NCBI GenBank assembly: GCA_003543035.1
Contig: DPJL01000110.1
Span: 1 to 57,038 of the forward strand
Direction of reading: 5' to 3'
Source: Micromonosporaceae bacterium
Lineage (GTDB): Bacteria; Actinomycetota; Actinomycetes; Mycobacteriales; Micromonosporaceae
Length of the DNA: 57,038 nt
Below are positions 8,301 to 16,027 of this stretch, one piece after another (position 1 is the first letter of the stretch; the number at the start of each line of letters is the position of its first letter). The notes under the pieces were generated by a model. The model searched no databases. It was not told where the DNA came from and saw only the letters and a program-made list of their open reading frames with translations. Position numbers and translations under genes: made by a program.

Positions 8301-9213
8301 CGGCCAACCGGCTTGCCAATCGCACATATGGCGAAAGCAAGGAATTCTCCTGACGCGGAGGATCGCCGAAGGTCGCCAGCACCTCCTCGTACGCGTAGGA
8401 AACCCGGTACGGCAGCTCGACTTTCCCCCAATAGTCCTCGGGTGTCTCGTCGTCTTTCAAAAAGTCGAGAAACGAGTCAAAGCTGCGGCGCGCATAGCTG
8501 CGACCACGCTGCAGCTTCCGCTGTTCGCCGTTCTCGACTCGAGACGGTACGGGATAGATCGTCATCTTACGATTCGCCCGCAGGTCCACAATGGACTTTG
8601 CCACGGCCACGGCGCCGGAAACGCTCTGTGTGTTAAGGGTGAAGCAATTGACTACCGCATCAGGCAGCTCCACCGTACAGATCCCGGCCGAGTCGCTCAG
8701 CCCGGTCCGGCTGTCGATCAGGACGAAATCGTAGCTGCGCCTCATGTTTTCGCGTAGACCGGCGACGAAATAGCCGCCATTGAGCCGATCCCAAAAGTCG
8801 GCCCAGTCAAAGGTGCTGACTGAAGCCGAATAGTGTTGGTCCTGCATCCCCGCACCGACAAAGTCGAGCGCACCGCGATCACCGAAGTCCCAGTCCAATG
8901 ACACGGCGTAGTTCTGCAGATCCGTCAGACTCTGCCAGTCCGGCTGGGGGCCCTCATTCGTCACCCGCTCCGCGAAATGGCGAATCATATTGATCACACC
9001 GTCGGTGGTGCGCAACTCCTTGTCCTTGAGGAACGGATGGAAGTAGCGGTGCAACCCGGGCGATTCCAGATCCCAGTCGATCGTGAGGACCCGGTAGCCA
9101 TTGCTTGCCAGAATCCAGGCAATGTTGGCCAACGCCATCGTGCGCCCGGTCCCACCCTTGTATGAGTAGAACGTGATGACGCGCCCGAGCTTCGCGCCTT
9201 CGGGGCCGGTCAT
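5323..9213 (-). CDS. fxsT: FxsT: ParA-like / TIR-like / NB-ARC / TPR protein
   Basis: Large protein of 1296 aa. Domains in order: MinD/ParA-like P-loop with FYSYKGGTGRT near residue 17 and DWDLESPG; a TIR-like segment at about 330-460 (LLNYAPLDRIYAEWL, VALVSRDY); an NB-ARC NTPase with Walker A GINGVGKTQIAL near 520 and LIVVDNADD, ending in ITSRNPAW; then TPR repeats to the C-terminus (about 860-1290), each with GD or LG-P-HP spacing. This is the architecture of the TPR protein of the FxSxx-COOH system. The ATG at 9213 is chosen because GGGAGG lies 9 nt upstream; the ATG at 9222 directly abuts that site. The layout resembles STAND signalling proteins, so it may sense or be controlled by the cyclophane peptide (inference). 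Confidence 0.88.
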   Translation of the reverse strand: MTGPEGAKLGRVITFYSYKGGTGRTMALANIAWILASNGYRVLTIDWDLESPGLHRYFHPFLKDKELRTTDGVINMIRHFAERVTNEGPQPDWQSLTDLQNYAVSLDWDFGDRGALDFVGAGMQDQHYSASVSTFDWADFWDRLNGGYFVAGLRENMRRSYDFVLIDSRTGLSDSAGICTVELPDAVVNCFTLNTQSVSGAVAVAKSIVDLRANRKMTIYPVPSRVENGEQRKLQRGRSYARRSFDSFLDFLKDDETPEDYWGKVELPYRVSYAYEEVLATFGDPPRQENSLLSPYVRLASRLAGREVKSPELPDHVRQRTLLRFERPDTVDPATVLLNYAPLDRIYAEWLREQLYRVGHRGVLHPVEAQLPDLTKVDKVVALVSRDYIKFPQAGELWRQCDQFQGSSATDLLVPVRIDDTALPATLDRASLVDFTAVRGERALETLFRALRIQSDQPLGSGNDDEITVRHPTTLAPHWNVQLVRNTRFAGRHSVLEELRDTLLANPSGSRIALVGINGVGKTQIALEYLYRFAAAYDIVWWISAGHPDQLRTALADMATELNVGTGGSIDGQVSAAREALRTGVPSRRWLIVVDNADDPDLIRELLPNGPGHVIITSRNPAWNREMDTLDIDVFKRAESVALFGLRAPGVSANDARQLAEKLGDLPLAIEQASAWLAVTGMPAPDYVQELENVPAELLAQGAPADRTMTATVQVSLSRLREQNPAAARLLELFAFLAPEAIPSRIVFNQRMAELLAQENIAMRDRLLHATLISDIGRYALARIDAGSGGVVVHRLTQEIIRAGLPEAERAQRRSEIQTVLAAVDRRDPDDRDNWPVYEELRKHLEHTGALESELAEVRELVTDMVRYLRRRSDSRASQELAEKTLFLWKRLFPDPDDRHTLMLRFQLANALRAQGMIDQSYEIDADVHERMVATLAEDHPYTLMASGGLAADLRERGEYGSARRFDERGVAGLKRQLGDSHPRTIMAINNLAVSLRLNGDYAAATQLDRENHRAARRHWGADHPSSLLAVSNYGRDLREIGDLRGSRTTLEEVVERYLEALGDDHADCWRAAKNYAVTLRRLGEIEKSHSVTLGALHHLARLLGNDAAATMACRLEFAAVLWALGEPDAARQRTQEMHDFHRKRHPHHPSALIVANNLSIYRRATGDLAGSLQLAEETAAALQAALGPRHPNSLLGQMNLANALYATQSFALARERDEEVHARLVEVLKDPHPAVLAAAINLAISRAAVSSGGEQRSRSDAATLRARQQLGDNHPYTLAGEQGQRIDIDIEQQPV

Positions 9214-9236
9214 GCGGTCCATCCTCCCGCCATCTC

Positions 9237-9959
9237 CTAACGGCCTGCGGTTTCATCCGGTGATTGCGAATAATTGGTCAGGATCGGACGAACCCCGGGT
9301 GCGGGCACCGGCTTGGGCGGGTCCGGTGGAGGAGGCAAAGGGGATTCGGGCCGCTGGCTCGGAATCGGGTTTGCCAAAGGCAAGCTGAACGCGTTTTCGA
9401 AGGTCTCGAAAGCGCGATCGCCAGGGTACTCCGGAACCAGGCCACTGGTAGCTATGTCGATGATCCGACGCGCGAGTCCGTTCACGAACTTGCGATAGCC
9501 GTCCTTGAGTTCCTTGATCAGAATCAGATCTCGCACACAATGATCCCGGTAGGCCTGACCGAAGCTCTCGTCGTCGTGCTGATACTGATCCGCGATCGGG
9601 TGCATCTGACTTGCCTTGACCCACCTCAGCGGAACCAAGGCTGCCGGGCGCTGGCCGCGACGCTGTGGGGCCAACGCCAGTCGGTGCGTGAATACCGCCC
9701 ATTCACGCCCGCACGCCTCGCTGCTGAAGTATCTGGGACCACACAACGCGATAAAGGCACGGCAGGTCGCCAGGGCATCGACCAAGCTGTCAGGCCAGCG
9801 CTCCCCCGCTCTGATTCCCGTCGCGTCAAGGAAACCGACGGCACCCCGGTAGTCGCTGTGCACAAGCACTTCGGTGCAGAGGTCTTTGTACAGCCGAGTC
9901 ACGTGTCGGTCTTCTTCGCTGTCCCCGCTGTGCGCGTAACTGAGGAAGAAGTACAACAC
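9237..9959 (-). CDS. TIR-like FxsC-family protein, short form
   Basis: 240 aa from a GTG start with GGGAGGG upstream. It opens MLYFFLSYAHSGD, the start of the TIR-like FxsC domain, and continues with GFLDATGIRAGERWPDSL and CRAFIALCGPRYFSSEACGREW, the conserved block of this family. It ends in a Pro-rich tail (about 205-230) and lacks the second, C-terminal half seen in the neighbouring 401-aa paralogue. Sits 23 nt upstream of fxsT and probably shares its transcript. TIR folds can hydrolyse NAD or act as adaptors; no catalytic Glu can be assigned with certainty. Confidence 0.8.
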   Translation of the reverse strand: MLYFFLSYAHSGDSEEDRHVTRLYKDLCTEVLVHSDYRGAVGFLDATGIRAGERWPDSLVDALATCRAFIALCGPRYFSSEACGREWAVFTHRLALAPQRRGQRPAALVPLRWVKASQMHPIADQYQHDDESFGQAYRDHCVRDLILIKELKDGYRKFVNGLARRIIDIATSGLVPEYPGDRAFETFENAFSLPLANPIPSQRPESPLPPPPDPPKPVPAPGVRPILTNYSQSPDETAGR

Positions 9960-10067
9960 GCGCCCTCCCCTTTGGAACGGCTTACGGTGGCCGGTGAGGC
10001 CGCCTGCTCGGATTGTAGGAGGCAGCCACCACTGCCATCCGGGATCAAGCTGCTTTGCAAGTCGCGG

Positions 10068-11273
10068 CTAAGGCCCGCTGAGAATCGGCCTTTCTCCCGC
10101 AAGATTCCCTGGGGGCACGTGGTGCACCCGGCCGTTGCGGAAGACGCGGTTCCTTGCCGCCTCCAAAATGTCACCAAGCTCGGCGTCGAACTGGTCAGCG
10201 GTTTGCAACTCAAGCCGGAACAGCGGATTGGCCTTGCCCGAGTTCCTAGGAAAGGTCTGCCGCACCTCGAATTGCAGCTCATCCAACTCGCGCAAGGTAT
10301 CGCGATCCTCGCGGTTTGAAGCGACCAGTACCGCGGTGGTCGTCATCTCCTCATGGTCAGCTTCGGCAAGGACCCGTTGAAACTCCGCGACCCTTGGGGC
10401 CCAAGGATCCACCAGCAACACGACGATCTCGTTGTGCTCGTCGGCCTGCTCCATGCGCTCCGGAAGGTGTTCCAAACTCGCGATATGCGAGTCGAGCAGT
10501 CGAGTGGCCGCGACGGCCTGCGCTTGATCGGCGAGTGGTCTGCTGACCGCTGGACGGTAGGGCGCCCAGTCACGCGCTTGGCTGCCGTAATAGGTATCGG
10601 CCTCATGGCGCCCAGGGACCTGACTCATCACCTCGCGCGACCCGGACGCGATAACGAAGTGCACTCGTCTGCCGTGTCTCAGCTCAGCTCCCGGGCTGAG
10701 CGGCCGGTTGGTTCTGGCGTCTGCGACTGCGAAGGCAGAGCGGGTCACCGCAAGCTTGGGTACCATGCCATACGAAGGAATTTCCTGATCTCTCGCGGTC
10801 GCGACAATCTGCTTGGCAAGGACCGTCATGAACAATCGATAGCTGTGCCGCAGGCTTCTCAGGCGCAGGTATTGACGCAGGGAACGATCAGGTTGACCGG
10901 GATCGGGTGACACAAAACCCAATGGCACCTCGGTCTGCGCCCACATTAGAGAAATCAGTGAGTCCGCATGCCTTCCCGTCTCCTCCGTATAGCGGCGCAA
11001 TCGCTCACTGAAGATCCACCACTGTTTGCCACATAAGTTGCTGAGAAATAGGCGCGGAGAACACAACGGTATGAAGACCTGACAGGTGGAGAGGGCCTCG
11101 GCCATCGCGGGCGGCCACTCGCCGCCCGGCCGGCCGGAGTCGGTACCAAGAAAGCCGATCGCGCTCTTTCGGCTTGCGCCTATAAGTGTGCCAACTTCCG
11201 CACATAGATCATCAAAGAACTCTTGCACGTAGTGATCATCATCGCCTTGCGCATGACTGACAAAGAAGTACAC
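10068..11273 (-). CDS. fxsC: TIR-like protein FxsC, full-length
   Basis: 401 aa from a GTG at 11273 with GGAGG 5 nt upstream. The TIR-like N-terminal domain (MYFFVSHAQGDDD, GFLGTDSGRPGGEWP, CQVFIPLCSPRLFLSNLCGKQW) is followed by a linker near 170-210 and a C-terminal alpha/beta domain (about 225-375) with VVLLVDPWAP and AVLVASNREDRDTLREL, the two-domain form of FxsC. First gene of the minus-strand fxsC-fxsC2-fxsT unit, divergent from fxsA. The presence of two FxsC paralogues in one locus suggests hetero-oligomer formation or distinct inputs (inference). Confidence 0.85.
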   Translation of the reverse strand: MYFFVSHAQGDDDHYVQEFFDDLCAEVGTLIGASRKSAIGFLGTDSGRPGGEWPPAMAEALSTCQVFIPLCSPRLFLSNLCGKQWWIFSERLRRYTEETGRHADSLISLMWAQTEVPLGFVSPDPGQPDRSLRQYLRLRSLRHSYRLFMTVLAKQIVATARDQEIPSYGMVPKLAVTRSAFAVADARTNRPLSPGAELRHGRRVHFVIASGSREVMSQVPGRHEADTYYGSQARDWAPYRPAVSRPLADQAQAVAATRLLDSHIASLEHLPERMEQADEHNEIVVLLVDPWAPRVAEFQRVLAEADHEEMTTTAVLVASNREDRDTLRELDELQFEVRQTFPRNSGKANPLFRLELQTADQFDAELGDILEAARNRVFRNGRVHHVPPGNLAGERPILSGP

Positions 11274-11649
11274 ATGCTCCTCCCAGGGGCATACGCTTCG
11301 ACCCCCAGGGTAGGAGTCAGATCTTTGGCTTGCGCGGTGCGACGAGGGGGCCGTTCGCGAAGAGCCTCAGTATAGGAAACCAAGTCACTGTCCTAAAACC
11401 ACAGGACGGTAACAAGCTGTCGGATATCCGTTCGCTCGAGTCAGATTCTTCCTAACTTGCACTGCAAATCGAGCACGACACGCGAAATCGACCTAGCGGA
11501 AGCGTGGAAAGATGAATGAATCGTCGCCCGAGCCGAATCTGGCCCACGCAGGCAGCGAATCCCATGGACGGACTTGACTTGCCACGTCAACATGTTACGT
11601 AGGCTCAGCGGCCGGTGATGAGCCATACAGCACCAGGGAGCTGGTACTC
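11274..11649. promoter_or_regulatory. Divergent control region between fxsC and fxsA
   Basis: 376 bases with no credible gene. For the minus strand, a good -10 TATACT lies at 11374-11369, with a weak -35 (TTAGGA) 16 nt further up. For the plus strand, TTGACT at 11574-11579 and TACGTA at 11596-11601 are 16 nt apart. A small inverted repeat GTCCT-8 nt-AGGAC sits at 11390-11407. TTGAC-7 nt-GTCAA overlaps the fxsA promoter and could be an operator. The start of fxsA has GGGAG 9 nt upstream. Confidence 0.45.
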
Positions 11650-11844
11650 ATGCCCGCGGAGCTACCAAACCCAGACATCGAGGCCGACCTTGTCGACCTC
11701 ACCGATGTCCCTTTCAGTCGTCTGTTCGAGAATCTCTCCGATCTCGAGGCCGACACCGCCTTCGCCCATGCCCTTCGGCGCGTGATCGAAGCCGCTTCAT
11801 CTGATGCGCTCGAGGCCATCTCCGCGTTCAACAACGCCTTCTGA
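11650..11844 (+). CDS. fxsA: FxsA precursor peptide with variant C-terminus FNNAF
   Basis: 64-aa ribosomal peptide precursor. The leader holds the FxsA-type pattern VDLTDVPFSRLFENL followed by ALRRVIEAA, which matches the conserved leader of FxSxx-COOH peptides. The core is the extreme C-terminus AISAFNNAF. The usual end is Phe-x-Ser-x-x; here it is Phe60-Asn61-Asn62-Ala63-Phe64, with Asn at the Ser position. Three-residue cyclophane maturases join an aromatic ring to the beta carbon of the residue two places on, and Asn is an accepted partner in related peptides, so Phe60-Asn62 is the predicted crosslink. The TGA is immediately followed by the ATG of fxsB. Confidence 0.85.
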   Translation: MPAELPNPDIEADLVDLTDVPFSRLFENLSDLEADTAFAHALRRVIEAASSDALEAISAFNNAF

Positions 11845-13026
11845 ATGTCAGCGACGGGCCCGCCTCAGCCATTCCGTCAGGTGCTTCTCAAGATCCACAG
11901 CAGATGCAACCTGGCATGTGATCACTGCTACGTCTACCGCTCTGCTGACCAGAGCTGGCGAAACCGACCGGTGATCATGGCGCGGCAGACGATCGACCGG
12001 ACCGCAGCCCGGATGGCAGAACACGCGCGTGCGCACCATCTTTCGTGGATGCAGGTGGTGCTGCATGGCGGCGAGCCGCTCCTTGCCGGGCCGGAGCTGA
12101 TCTCCTATGCGGTGCGGGCGATCCGATCGGCAGCACCTACCCACACCGAGATCCGGTTTTCCGTGCAGACCAACGGTTTGCTCCTGGACACGGAGTTTCT
12201 CGATCTCTTTGTGCGCCACGGCATCAACGTCGGTGTCAGCCTTGACGGAGGGCAAGCGGCTAATGATCTGCACCGAGTCTTCGCTGACGGACGCGGCAGC
12301 TACCACCATGTGGCTCTGGCCCTGCGGCTGCTGTCGCAAGAGCCCTACCGGTCCTGCTACTCCGGTCTGCTTTGCACAGTGGACACCCGCAACGATCCCG
12401 TGAGGGTGTACACCGATCTACTGGCGTTCTCCCCACCGCAGATCGACCTTCTGCTGCCACACGGCAACCACAGCACCACACCGCCCGGCAGGCCGTCGGA
12501 CATGACCACGTCGGCTTACTCTGGCTGGCTTATCGCGATGTTCGACCGCTTCTACAGCGCGCCGCGCAGGGAGACACGCATTCGCCTATTCGAGTCAATA
12601 ATCGATCAACTCCTAGGCCTTCCGAGCCGGTCCGAGGTTCTCGGCCTAGACCCTGTAGTCCTGGTAACGGTCGAAACGGATGGCGCATTGGAGCAAGGAG
12701 ACGCGCTTAAGACAGTGGCACACGGGGCCGCCACTACAGGCCTGCACATCGAAACTCACTCGCTGGACGATGCGCTCGCCCATCCCGGCATACGAATCCG
12801 CCAGGGCGGGCTGTTAGTGCTGTCACCGACCTGCCAGTCCTGTCCGCTGGTGCGAGTCTGTGGCGGCGGCCACTATGCCCATCGGTACCGCGTGGGCAAG
12901 GGTTTCGCGCACCCCAGCGTCTACTGCCCCGATCTTTTCGCCTTGATCAGTCATATTCATAAACGGCTATATAGTGATCTAAGAGTTCAGCTGAAGGCCG
13001 CAGATCCTCCTATGCCAGTAGGGTGA
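11845..13026 (+). CDS. fxsB: FxsB cyclophane-forming radical SAM/SPASM maturase
   Basis: 393-aa radical SAM enzyme. LKIHSRCNLACDHCYVY gives Cys21-x3-Cys25-x2-Cys28 for the S-adenosylmethionine [4Fe-4S] cluster, followed by HGGEPLL. The C-terminal SPASM region has PTCQSCPLVRVCGGGHYAHR and a later Cys in VYCPDL, for auxiliary clusters. This is the FxsB pattern; the enzyme should form the C-C crosslink in FxsA. It begins directly after the fxsA stop with no Shine-Dalgarno site of its own, implying translational coupling. It is the stand-alone form: in some genomes FxsB is fused to the HExxH protein, which here is a separate gene. The 3' end overlaps the converging prepilin peptidase by 17 nt. 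Confidence 0.92.
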   Translation: MSATGPPQPFRQVLLKIHSRCNLACDHCYVYRSADQSWRNRPVIMARQTIDRTAARMAEHARAHHLSWMQVVLHGGEPLLAGPELISYAVRAIRSAAPTHTEIRFSVQTNGLLLDTEFLDLFVRHGINVGVSLDGGQAANDLHRVFADGRGSYHHVALALRLLSQEPYRSCYSGLLCTVDTRNDPVRVYTDLLAFSPPQIDLLLPHGNHSTTPPGRPSDMTTSAYSGWLIAMFDRFYSAPRRETRIRLFESIIDQLLGLPSRSEVLGLDPVVLVTVETDGALEQGDALKTVAHGAATTGLHIETHSLDDALAHPGIRIRQGGLLVLSPTCQSCPLVRVCGGGHYAHRYRVGKGFAHPSVYCPDLFALISHIHKRLYSDLRVQLKAADPPMPVG

Positions 13027-13711
13027 TCGCGGCGAGAGCACCTAGCAGCATGAATGGGCCATGAGCGATGGAATCCTTACGACCTAGCCGGCCGATCACC
13101 AGCATCGCTATTGCGAACAGCCCCGAGAGCACAAAACCCGCTGCGGCGCCATAGATCACCGCGATCCAGCCGAACCAGCCAAGGGCCAGACCGAGACTCA
13201 ACGCGAGCTTTCCGTCGCCCAGGCCCATCCCGGCCGGGTTGGCGACGGCTAGCAGTAGATAGCACCCGCCCAGTGCCAGGCTGCCAAGCAGCGCCCAGCC
13301 AGCCCGGGTCGGATCATCGAGGGCCAGGATGAATGCGGCGCCTACAAAGGCCGTCAAGGTAAGTCGATCGGGTAGGCGATGCACGGCGCCGTCGACGAAT
13401 GCCAACACGACTCCCACCAGGGCGATCCAGCTTAGGGCGAGCAGCGGGAGGGGATCTGGTACCCGCCAAATCAAAAGCCCGAGAGTGGCACCTGCCACCA
13501 ACTCGACCGCACCGGGCGGCGGGCCAATGCGAGTGGCGCAGCCGGGGCAACGCGCATTGAATCCAATTAGCCGGATGCGTCGATGACAACTTGGACAGAT
13601 TGTCGCCCAGAGTTGTCCACTCGGGACGGAATGTAAAAATATCTGGCCTCTGAGGGCCGGAGCGAGCAGGACTCCCGATAACAAACCGGGCACCGTCCAG
13701 AGCGGACTCAC
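13010..13711 (-). CDS. Prepilin peptidase (A24 family)
   Basis: Membrane aspartyl protease of 233 aa that cleaves the leader of type IV/Flp prepilins and pseudopilins. The first catalytic Asp lies in FVDGAVHRLPDRLT and the second in GMGLGDGKLA (the GxGD motif). A zinc-type pair CPSC...CPGC is present near residues 39-60, as in full-length PilD-type enzymes. About seven membrane helices. It sits divergent to the Tad operon that starts at 13850 and very likely processes the pilin at 20003 and the TadE-like proteins. Confidence 0.9.
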   Translation of the reverse strand: MSPLWTVPGLLSGVLLAPALRGQIFLHSVPSGQLWATICPSCHRRIRLIGFNARCPGCATRIGPPPGAVELVAGATLGLLIWRVPDPLPLLALSWIALVGVVLAFVDGAVHRLPDRLTLTAFVGAAFILALDDPTRAGWALLGSLALGGCYLLLAVANPAGMGLGDGKLALSLGLALGWFGWIAVIYGAAAGFVLSGLFAIAMLVIGRLGRKDSIAHGPFMLLGALAAITLLA

Positions 13712-13849
13712 CGCTGACCTGCGGTTGGCGTCGATGATCTGACAATGAATGCTGTACGTATGGGCACCATCTACCCCTTGTTACATAGGTAAGAATCATC
13801 GTAGGATCGGCCCTCGGGAGCGCAACCCCGTCATCTACGAGGGGGTCAT

Positions 13850-14419
13850 ATGTACCCTAAAACTGCCGCGCTGCTTGCGGTATTGCCCCTCATGCTCACC
13901 GGGTGCCAATCCACTCGGGTTGATGACATCGCTGCCAAACCATCCAAGGTCAACACGCGGCCGTCACCCGGACTCAAACTGAACCCGGAAGATCAGGCGA
14001 CCGTCGATGCGGTCTGGACCTCGTACCAAAAACTCAACACGATCTATATAAAGGCTGCTCAAACCGGTGTCTACAACTGGGATCCGGATCCGGCGAAGCG
14101 CCCGATGTACGACTACGCGGCAGGGCAGTTCCTGTCGGCGCTGGAACGAGACCTCGACTTCATGAGCGAGCAGGGCATCATCCGCACCGGCGAGCCCAAG
14201 GTAACCCTGCGCCGCGTCGTCTCGGTCAGCGCCACCTCAATCCTGGTGGAGTCGTGTGTGGACGACTCCACCACGGACTCCATCGACCAGACCACCCGCA
14301 AGTCGGTAGCGGCTCCCAGCCAGAACAAGCGCTACCCGGTGACCTTGCGGGCCGGTCTCTACCCGGACGGCCAGTGGCGCTGGGTCGAGTCCCATCCGGA
14401 ACGAGCGGCATCATGCTGA
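13850..14419 (+). CDS. Predicted lipoprotein, first gene of the Tad operon
   Basis: 189 aa. The N-terminus MYPKTAALLAVLPLMLTGC is a lipoprotein signal peptide with lipobox LTGC, so Cys19 should be lipidated. The mature domain begins with a Thr/Pro-rich linker and continues with a helix (DAVWTSYQKLNTIY) and beta-rich segments resembling small SnoaL/NTF2-like outer proteins seen next to actinobacterial Tad genes; I cannot assign a function. It ends overlapping the next gene by 7 nt. Position and coupling suggest an outer-face accessory of the pilus machinery. Confidence 0.75.
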   Translation: MYPKTAALLAVLPLMLTGCQSTRVDDIAAKPSKVNTRPSPGLKLNPEDQATVDAVWTSYQKLNTIYIKAAQTGVYNWDPDPAKRPMYDYAAGQFLSALERDLDFMSEQGIIRTGEPKVTLRRVVSVSATSILVESCVDDSTTDSIDQTTRKSVAAPSQNKRYPVTLRAGLYPDGQWRWVESHPERAASC

Positions 14420-15354
14420 TACGAAACGTTGCCCGGTCACTCGCAGGCGTTCTGCTGGTCAGTGGCTTTGTAGTAGCCACTCCGCAAGCAGCGCAAGCTG
14501 ACTACATTTACTGCCCACCTGACAACGGGCCGTGCATCATCATCGTCACCGGCCCGGGTGGCGGCGGAGGCGGTGGTGGAGGAGGCGGGGGCGGCGGTGG
14601 AGGAGGCGGGGGCGGCGGTGGAGGCGCCGCGAGCTGTCTGCATGATCAGCTGGGCTGGATCTCCTGTTACCGGCAGGGAATGGGCTGGTTCAACCACACG
14701 GATGCCTGCTACTACAACCGTCTGGACCTTTCGATCGGCGACCCGCTGTGGGGCGGCAACGATCCGGCGAACGGGTTCATGTACGCCGTCCACTGCTGGC
14801 AAGGGGCGTCAGCCGGCTGGGTCTTGGAACGATTCAGATATCTGACTCGCTCCCCACCCGGCTACGGCGGTCTGCCATCGCCGCTGAGCCTTGCCCTGCA
14901 AGCGATCAACCGGCTTCCGATCACCGGCCCGGACATCGGGCTGGCACCCGACCCCGCCGGGTCCGGCCTGGTCGGCCTGCCGGTATGGATGTGGACCCGG
15001 GTGAGCGCAGCAACGTGGGGACCGAGCTCGGCAACGGCTTCGGTGCCGGGGCTTTCGGTGACGGCTACGGCTCGCGCCGACCACATCATCTGGAGCATGG
15101 GTGATGGCACCGTGATCACCTGCGGATCACCGGGCGCGGCCTATCAAACCTCCTATGGAGACTCGGCTTCGCCCAACTGCGGCCACAAATACCTGCAACC
15201 ATCCCGAGGCCAAACATCCGGCCGGTACCAGATCACGGCCACCACAAGATGGACGGTCACCTGGTCGGGCGGCGGCCGCAGTGGAACGGTCGCCATCAAC
15301 AGATCTTCCAGCACGTCCCTGCGCATCAACGAGCTACAGGTGGTTATCGGATGA
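14413..15354 (+). CDS. Secreted glycine-rich protein of the Tad operon
   Basis: 313 aa from the ATG at 14413, overlapping the previous stop. A signal peptide (MLIRNVARSLAGVLLVSG...) ends near AQA-DY. Residues 49-71 are an unbroken run of 23 glycines, followed by a Cys-containing, Trp/Tyr-rich domain (LHDQLGWISCY, CYYNRLD) and a C-terminal PKD/Ig-like part with DHIIWSMGDG. Similar proteins lie in Streptomyces-type Tad clusters and are of unknown role; attachment or pilus-tip functions are possible. Overlap ATGA with the following SAF gene. Confidence 0.75.
   Translation: MLIRNVARSLAGVLLVSGFVVATPQAAQADYIYCPPDNGPCIIIVTGPGGGGGGGGGGGGGGGGGGGGGGGAASCLHDQLGWISCYRQGMGWFNHTDACYYNRLDLSIGDPLWGGNDPANGFMYAVHCWQGASAGWVLERFRYLTRSPPGYGGLPSPLSLALQAINRLPITGPDIGLAPDPAGSGLVGLPVWMWTRVSAATWGPSSATASVPGLSVTATARADHIIWSMGDGTVITCGSPGAAYQTSYGDSASPNCGHKYLQPSRGQTSGRYQITATTRWTVTWSGGGRSGTVAINRSSSTSLRINELQVVIG
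14557..14625 (+). repeat. Poly-glycine coding repeat with a 21-bp tandem duplication
   Basis: Twenty-three consecutive Gly codons using all four synonyms. Within them a 21-bp unit is perfectly duplicated at 14581-14601 and 14602-14622. This is a likely length-variable tract within the secreted protein gene. Confidence 0.85.
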
Positions 15355-16022
15355 GTATTGCGACAACCACCAGACCGGCCCCGGCCCCGATCGGGGTGGC
15401 GAAATCGGCGCCTAGGCGGCGGTCGGTGATGCAAGGTGCACTGGCCGTGCTGCTGATCGTGGCAGGTGCCCTCACCGCGGGCTATGTGGCCCAACGGATG
15501 GGCACCACACATGACTTCCTCGGCGTGGCCAGGCCGGTCGGCAAGGGCGCCGAGATCGCGGCGGCCGACCTGCTTATCGTGCGGGTTAATGACGCGGTCG
15601 GGTTACGGCCGGTACCCGCGTCAAAGGCAAACGAAATCATTGGCAAGCACGCGGTAACGGCTCTCGTCCCGGGAACGCTGCTGACCATGGAGCAGGTGAC
15701 GGACATTCCCATCCCGGCACCTGGGCACCAGCTCATCGGCCTTGCCCTGGATGAGGATCAGATGCCCGCCTCCCGGCTGGCCGTTGGCAGCATTGTGCTG
15801 TTGGTGGTTGTCCCCGCCAAGAATCAGCCGATCGCCACGGGAGACAAGACCACGCCCGACCTTGTGCCACCGCGCACCATCAATGCCACGGTCATCGACC
15901 TCAAACCCGGTACCAAACAGGGCCTGATGCTTGTCAATGTCGAAGTCACCACGGCCGATGCGCCAACCGTCGCCGCGCTGGCGGCAGATGAACGCATCGT
16001 CCTTGCCATAGCCGGAAACTAG
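15351..16022 (+). CDS. SAF-domain pilus assembly protein (CpaB/RcpC-like)
   Basis: 223 aa. A cytosolic Pro/Arg-rich start, one membrane helix (GALAVLLIVAGALTAGYVA), then a SAF domain (ARPVGKGAEIAAADLLIVRV...VPGTLLTMEQV) as in CpaB/RcpC. In Gram-negative Tad systems CpaB works with the outer membrane secretin; actinobacteria have no secretin, so the protein probably acts at the cell wall as an assembly factor. ATGA overlap with the preceding gene and a 5-nt gap to the next place it firmly in the operon. Confidence 0.8.
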   Translation: MSIATTTRPAPAPIGVAKSAPRRRSVMQGALAVLLIVAGALTAGYVAQRMGTTHDFLGVARPVGKGAEIAAADLLIVRVNDAVGLRPVPASKANEIIGKHAVTALVPGTLLTMEQVTDIPIPAPGHQLIGLALDEDQMPASRLAVGSIVLLVVVPAKNQPIATGDKTTPDLVPPRTINATVIDLKPGTKQGLMLVNVEVTTADAPTVAALAADERIVLAIAGN

Positions 16023-16027
16023 CCACC

